From Streptomyces sp. NBC_01244 (GTDB lineage: Bacteria; Actinomycetota; Actinomycetes; Streptomycetales; Streptomycetaceae): a stretch of DNA of 64,000 nt. Position 1 is the first letter of the stretch. The number at the start of each line of letters is the position of its first letter. Positions 62,511 to 64,000 of this stretch are shown here, piece by piece. The position numbers were made by a program, and so were the translations under genes. The notes under the pieces are model-generated. The model was not told the DNA's origin, did no database searches, and saw only the letters and a program-made list of their open reading frames with translations. The DNA lies in the NCBI RefSeq assembly GCF_035987325.1, contig NZ_CP108488.1, positions 2,542,001 through 2,606,000 of the forward strand, in the 5' to 3' direction.

Positions 62511-63511
62511 TCGCGCCCCATGTCCCTGTGGACGACGACGGTCTCGACTCCTTCGGAGGCGAGGCGGGCGGCGAGCTTCTCCGACATGGCGACGCTGCGG
62601 TGCTTGCCGCCGGTACAGCCGACCGCGATGGTCACGTACCGCTTGCCCTCGCGGCGGTAGCCGGTGGCGATGAGCTGGAGCAGCTCGGTGTAGCGGTCGA
62701 GGAACTCCTTGGCACCGGGCTGGCTGAAGACGTAGCCCGACACCTCCTCGTTCAGGCCGGTGAAGGGGCGCAGCTCCGGGACCCAGTGCGGGTTGGGGAT
62801 GAAGCGGCAGTCGACGACGAGGTCGGCGTCGACGGGGAGTCCGTACTTGTAGCCGAAGGACATGACGGTGGCCCGCAGCTCGGGCTCCTCGTCGCCGGCG
62901 AACTGGGCGTCCATCTTGGCGCGCAGCTCGTGCACGTTCAGGCTGGAGGTGTCGATGACCAGGTCGGCGTCGCCGCGCAGCTCGCGCAGCAGGTCGCGCT
63001 CGGCGGCGATGCCGTCGACGATGCGTCCGTCGCCCTGGAGCGGGTGCGGGCGGCGGACCGACTCGAAGCGGCGGACGAGGGCGTCGTCCGAGGACTCCAG
63101 GAAGACGATCCGCCGGGTGACCCCGCGGGTCTCCAGGTCGGCGAGGGATTCGCGCAGCGCGTCGAAGAACTGGCGGCCGCGGACGTCGACGACGACGGCG
63201 ATGCGCGCCACGTTGCCCTGCGAGCGGGCGCCGAGTTCCACCATGGTGGTGATCAGCGCGGGCGGGAGGTTGTCGACGACGAACCAGCCGAGGTCCTCGA
63301 GGCACTTGGCCGCCGTACTGCGGCCGGCCCCGGACATACCGGAGATGATCACCAGCTCGGGGATGGCCGCCTCGGCGGTATCTCCGGGCTCCACTGTCGT
63401 GCCCGTACTCACCTGTGCTCCGTCTCGGTCGTACTCGGATGCGATGTCTGCGGTGCCACTTCCGGAATCCTGCTCGGATCCTCGGTCGTGGCGGGTCTCG
63501 CGCTCGGTCAT
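62507..63511 (-). CDS. rapZ: RNase adapter protein RapZ
   Basis: The 334-residue protein has a P-loop ATP/GTP domain ([54 protein letters not shown]) and a C-terminal domain with [18 protein letters not shown]. In E. coli RapZ controls glucosamine-6-phosphate synthase RNA; its actinobacterial role is less clear. The first 48 residues are acidic and variable. ATG 63511 overlaps uvrC by four bases. Confidence 0.93.
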   Translation of the reverse strand: MTERETRHDRGSEQDSGSGTADIASEYDRDGAQVSTGTTVEPGDTAEAAIPELVIISGMSGAGRSTAAKCLEDLGWFVVDNLPPALITTMVELGARSQGNVARIAVVVDVRGRQFFDALRESLADLETRGVTRRIVFLESSDDALVRRFESVRRPHPLQGDGRIVDGIAAERDLLRELRGDADLVIDTSSLNVHELRAKMDAQFAGDEEPELRATVMSFGYKYGLPVDADLVVDCRFIPNPHWVPELRPFTGLNEEVSGYVFSQPGAKEFLDRYTELLQLIATGYRREGKRYVTIAVGCTGGKHRSVAMSEKLAARLASEGVETVVVHRDMGRE

Positions 63512-64000
63512 TGCTCGGTCCCCCGATCGGATGCTGCTCCCGCGGACGCGGGGGTCTCATCCTCAATGATCTCCCCGGTCGCCGTATTGACGGCGGGACC
63601 GGCGGGAACCGCCTGGGCGAGGGCCACGGCCACGGTCTCGGCCGTCTTGCGGCCTATGCCCGGGACCTCGCAGATCTGGTCGATTGTCGCCTGTCTCAGC
63701 TTTTTCACCGAACCGAAGTGCTTGATCAGGGCCAGCCTGCGGCTCTCGCCGAGCCCGGGGACCTCGTCGAGGGGGCCGGCCTTCAGGCGTTTGCCACGCT
63801 TGTTGCGCTGGTACTGGATGGCGAACCGGTGGGCTTCGTCACGGACCCGCTGGAGCAGGTACAGGCCCTCGCTGGTACGGGGCAGCACCACCGGGTCGTC
63901 CTCCCCGGGCAGCCAGACCTCCTCCAGGCGCTTGGCGAGGCCGCACACGGCGACGTCGTCGATCCCCAGCTCCTCCAGGGCCCGCTTGGCGGCCGCCACC
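63508..64000 (-). CDS. uvrC: UvrABC system protein C, C-terminal part (5' end outside window)
   Basis: The last 163 residues, running off the window edge, contain the end of the RNase H-like endonuclease domain ([40 protein letters not shown]) and the tandem helix-hairpin-helix ([51 protein letters not shown]). UvrC cuts the damaged strand in nucleotide excision repair. It ends with a variable acidic tail and overlaps rapZ by four bases. Confidence 0.95.
   Translation of the reverse strand, partial: VAAAKRALEELGIDDVAVCGLAKRLEEVWLPGEDDPVVLPRTSEGLYLLQRVRDEAHRFAIQYQRNKRGKRLKAGPLDEVPGLGESRRLALIKHFGSVKKLRQATIDQICEVPGIGRKTAETVAVALAQAVPAGPAVNTATGEIIEDETPASAGAASDRGTEQ

Overview
The window is a chromosomal segment of a high-GC actinomycete, almost certainly Streptomyces. 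The reasons are a GC content of about 70% with strong third-position bias, many GTG and TTG starts, the sporulation regulator WhiA, a suf operon opened by SufR, and the oxidative pentose phosphate and glycolytic gene order tkt-tal-zwf-opcA-pgl / pgi / rbpA-like / secG / tpiA-pgk-gap followed by whiA-yvcK-rapZ-uvrC. This order is characteristic of the Streptomyces core chromosome. No tRNA, rRNA, CRISPR array, insertion sequence or prophage was seen, and no stretch beyond about 300 bp lacks a gene or a describable structure.

Layout. 0-5 kb: aminotransferases, a DsbA-like oxidoreductase, an acetyltransferase, a penicillin-binding transpeptidase and the response regulator of a two-component system. 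5-10 kb: the sensor kinase of that system (with a repeat insertion inside its ATPase domain), a membrane protein, and a divergent IclR regulator / aldehyde dehydrogenase pair around a perfect palindrome. 10-13 kb: small stress-type proteins (SHOCT, DUF6325), a tandem TerD protein, and a 55-residue protein behind a promoter resembling the PafBC DNA-damage class. 13-19 kb: a Tat-exported PhoX phosphatase behind a PHO-box-like repeat, a large unknown protein and a secreted ExeM/NucH-type nuclease, together suggesting phosphate scavenging. 19-25.5 kb: dapD, an MFS exporter divergent from an HxlR-peroxiredoxin fusion, then a TetR regulator and an SMR pump that share a 22-bp promoter element although they flank an unrelated secreted protein. 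25.5-29.3 kb: a membrane protein and two overlapping DUF3616 paralogues.

29.4-36.1 kb: the complete sufR-B-D-(Rieske ferredoxin)-C-S-U-T operon for Fe-S cluster assembly, with a CAAC-N6-GTTG operator. 36-44 kb: a formate/nitrite transporter, an ABC-2 exporter, heme A synthase ctaA and protoheme IX farnesyltransferase ctaB for cytochrome oxidase heme, and three less characterised genes, among them an amidohydrolase-fold protein that lacks its metal ligands. 44-57 kb: carbon metabolism, with the pentose phosphate genes on the plus strand and pgi, tpiA, pgk and gap on the minus strand. 57-64 kb: a secreted M14 carboxypeptidase and whiA-yvcK-rapZ-uvrC.

Regulation is readable in many places: strong inverted-repeat terminators separate units, four-base stop/start overlaps couple translation, and several genes (dapD, ctaA, the SMR pump, the TetR leader, the PafBC-type gene, the ABC ATPase) have a TAnnnT box 6-8 nt before the start codon, the spacing expected for leaderless mRNAs. 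Most of the window is conserved core genome. The least ordinary items are the HxlR-peroxiredoxin fusion with its operator and possible internal start, the TetR/SMR shared element with a 15-codon upstream leader, the damage-type promoter, the repeat-expanded kinase and the degenerate amidohydrolase.
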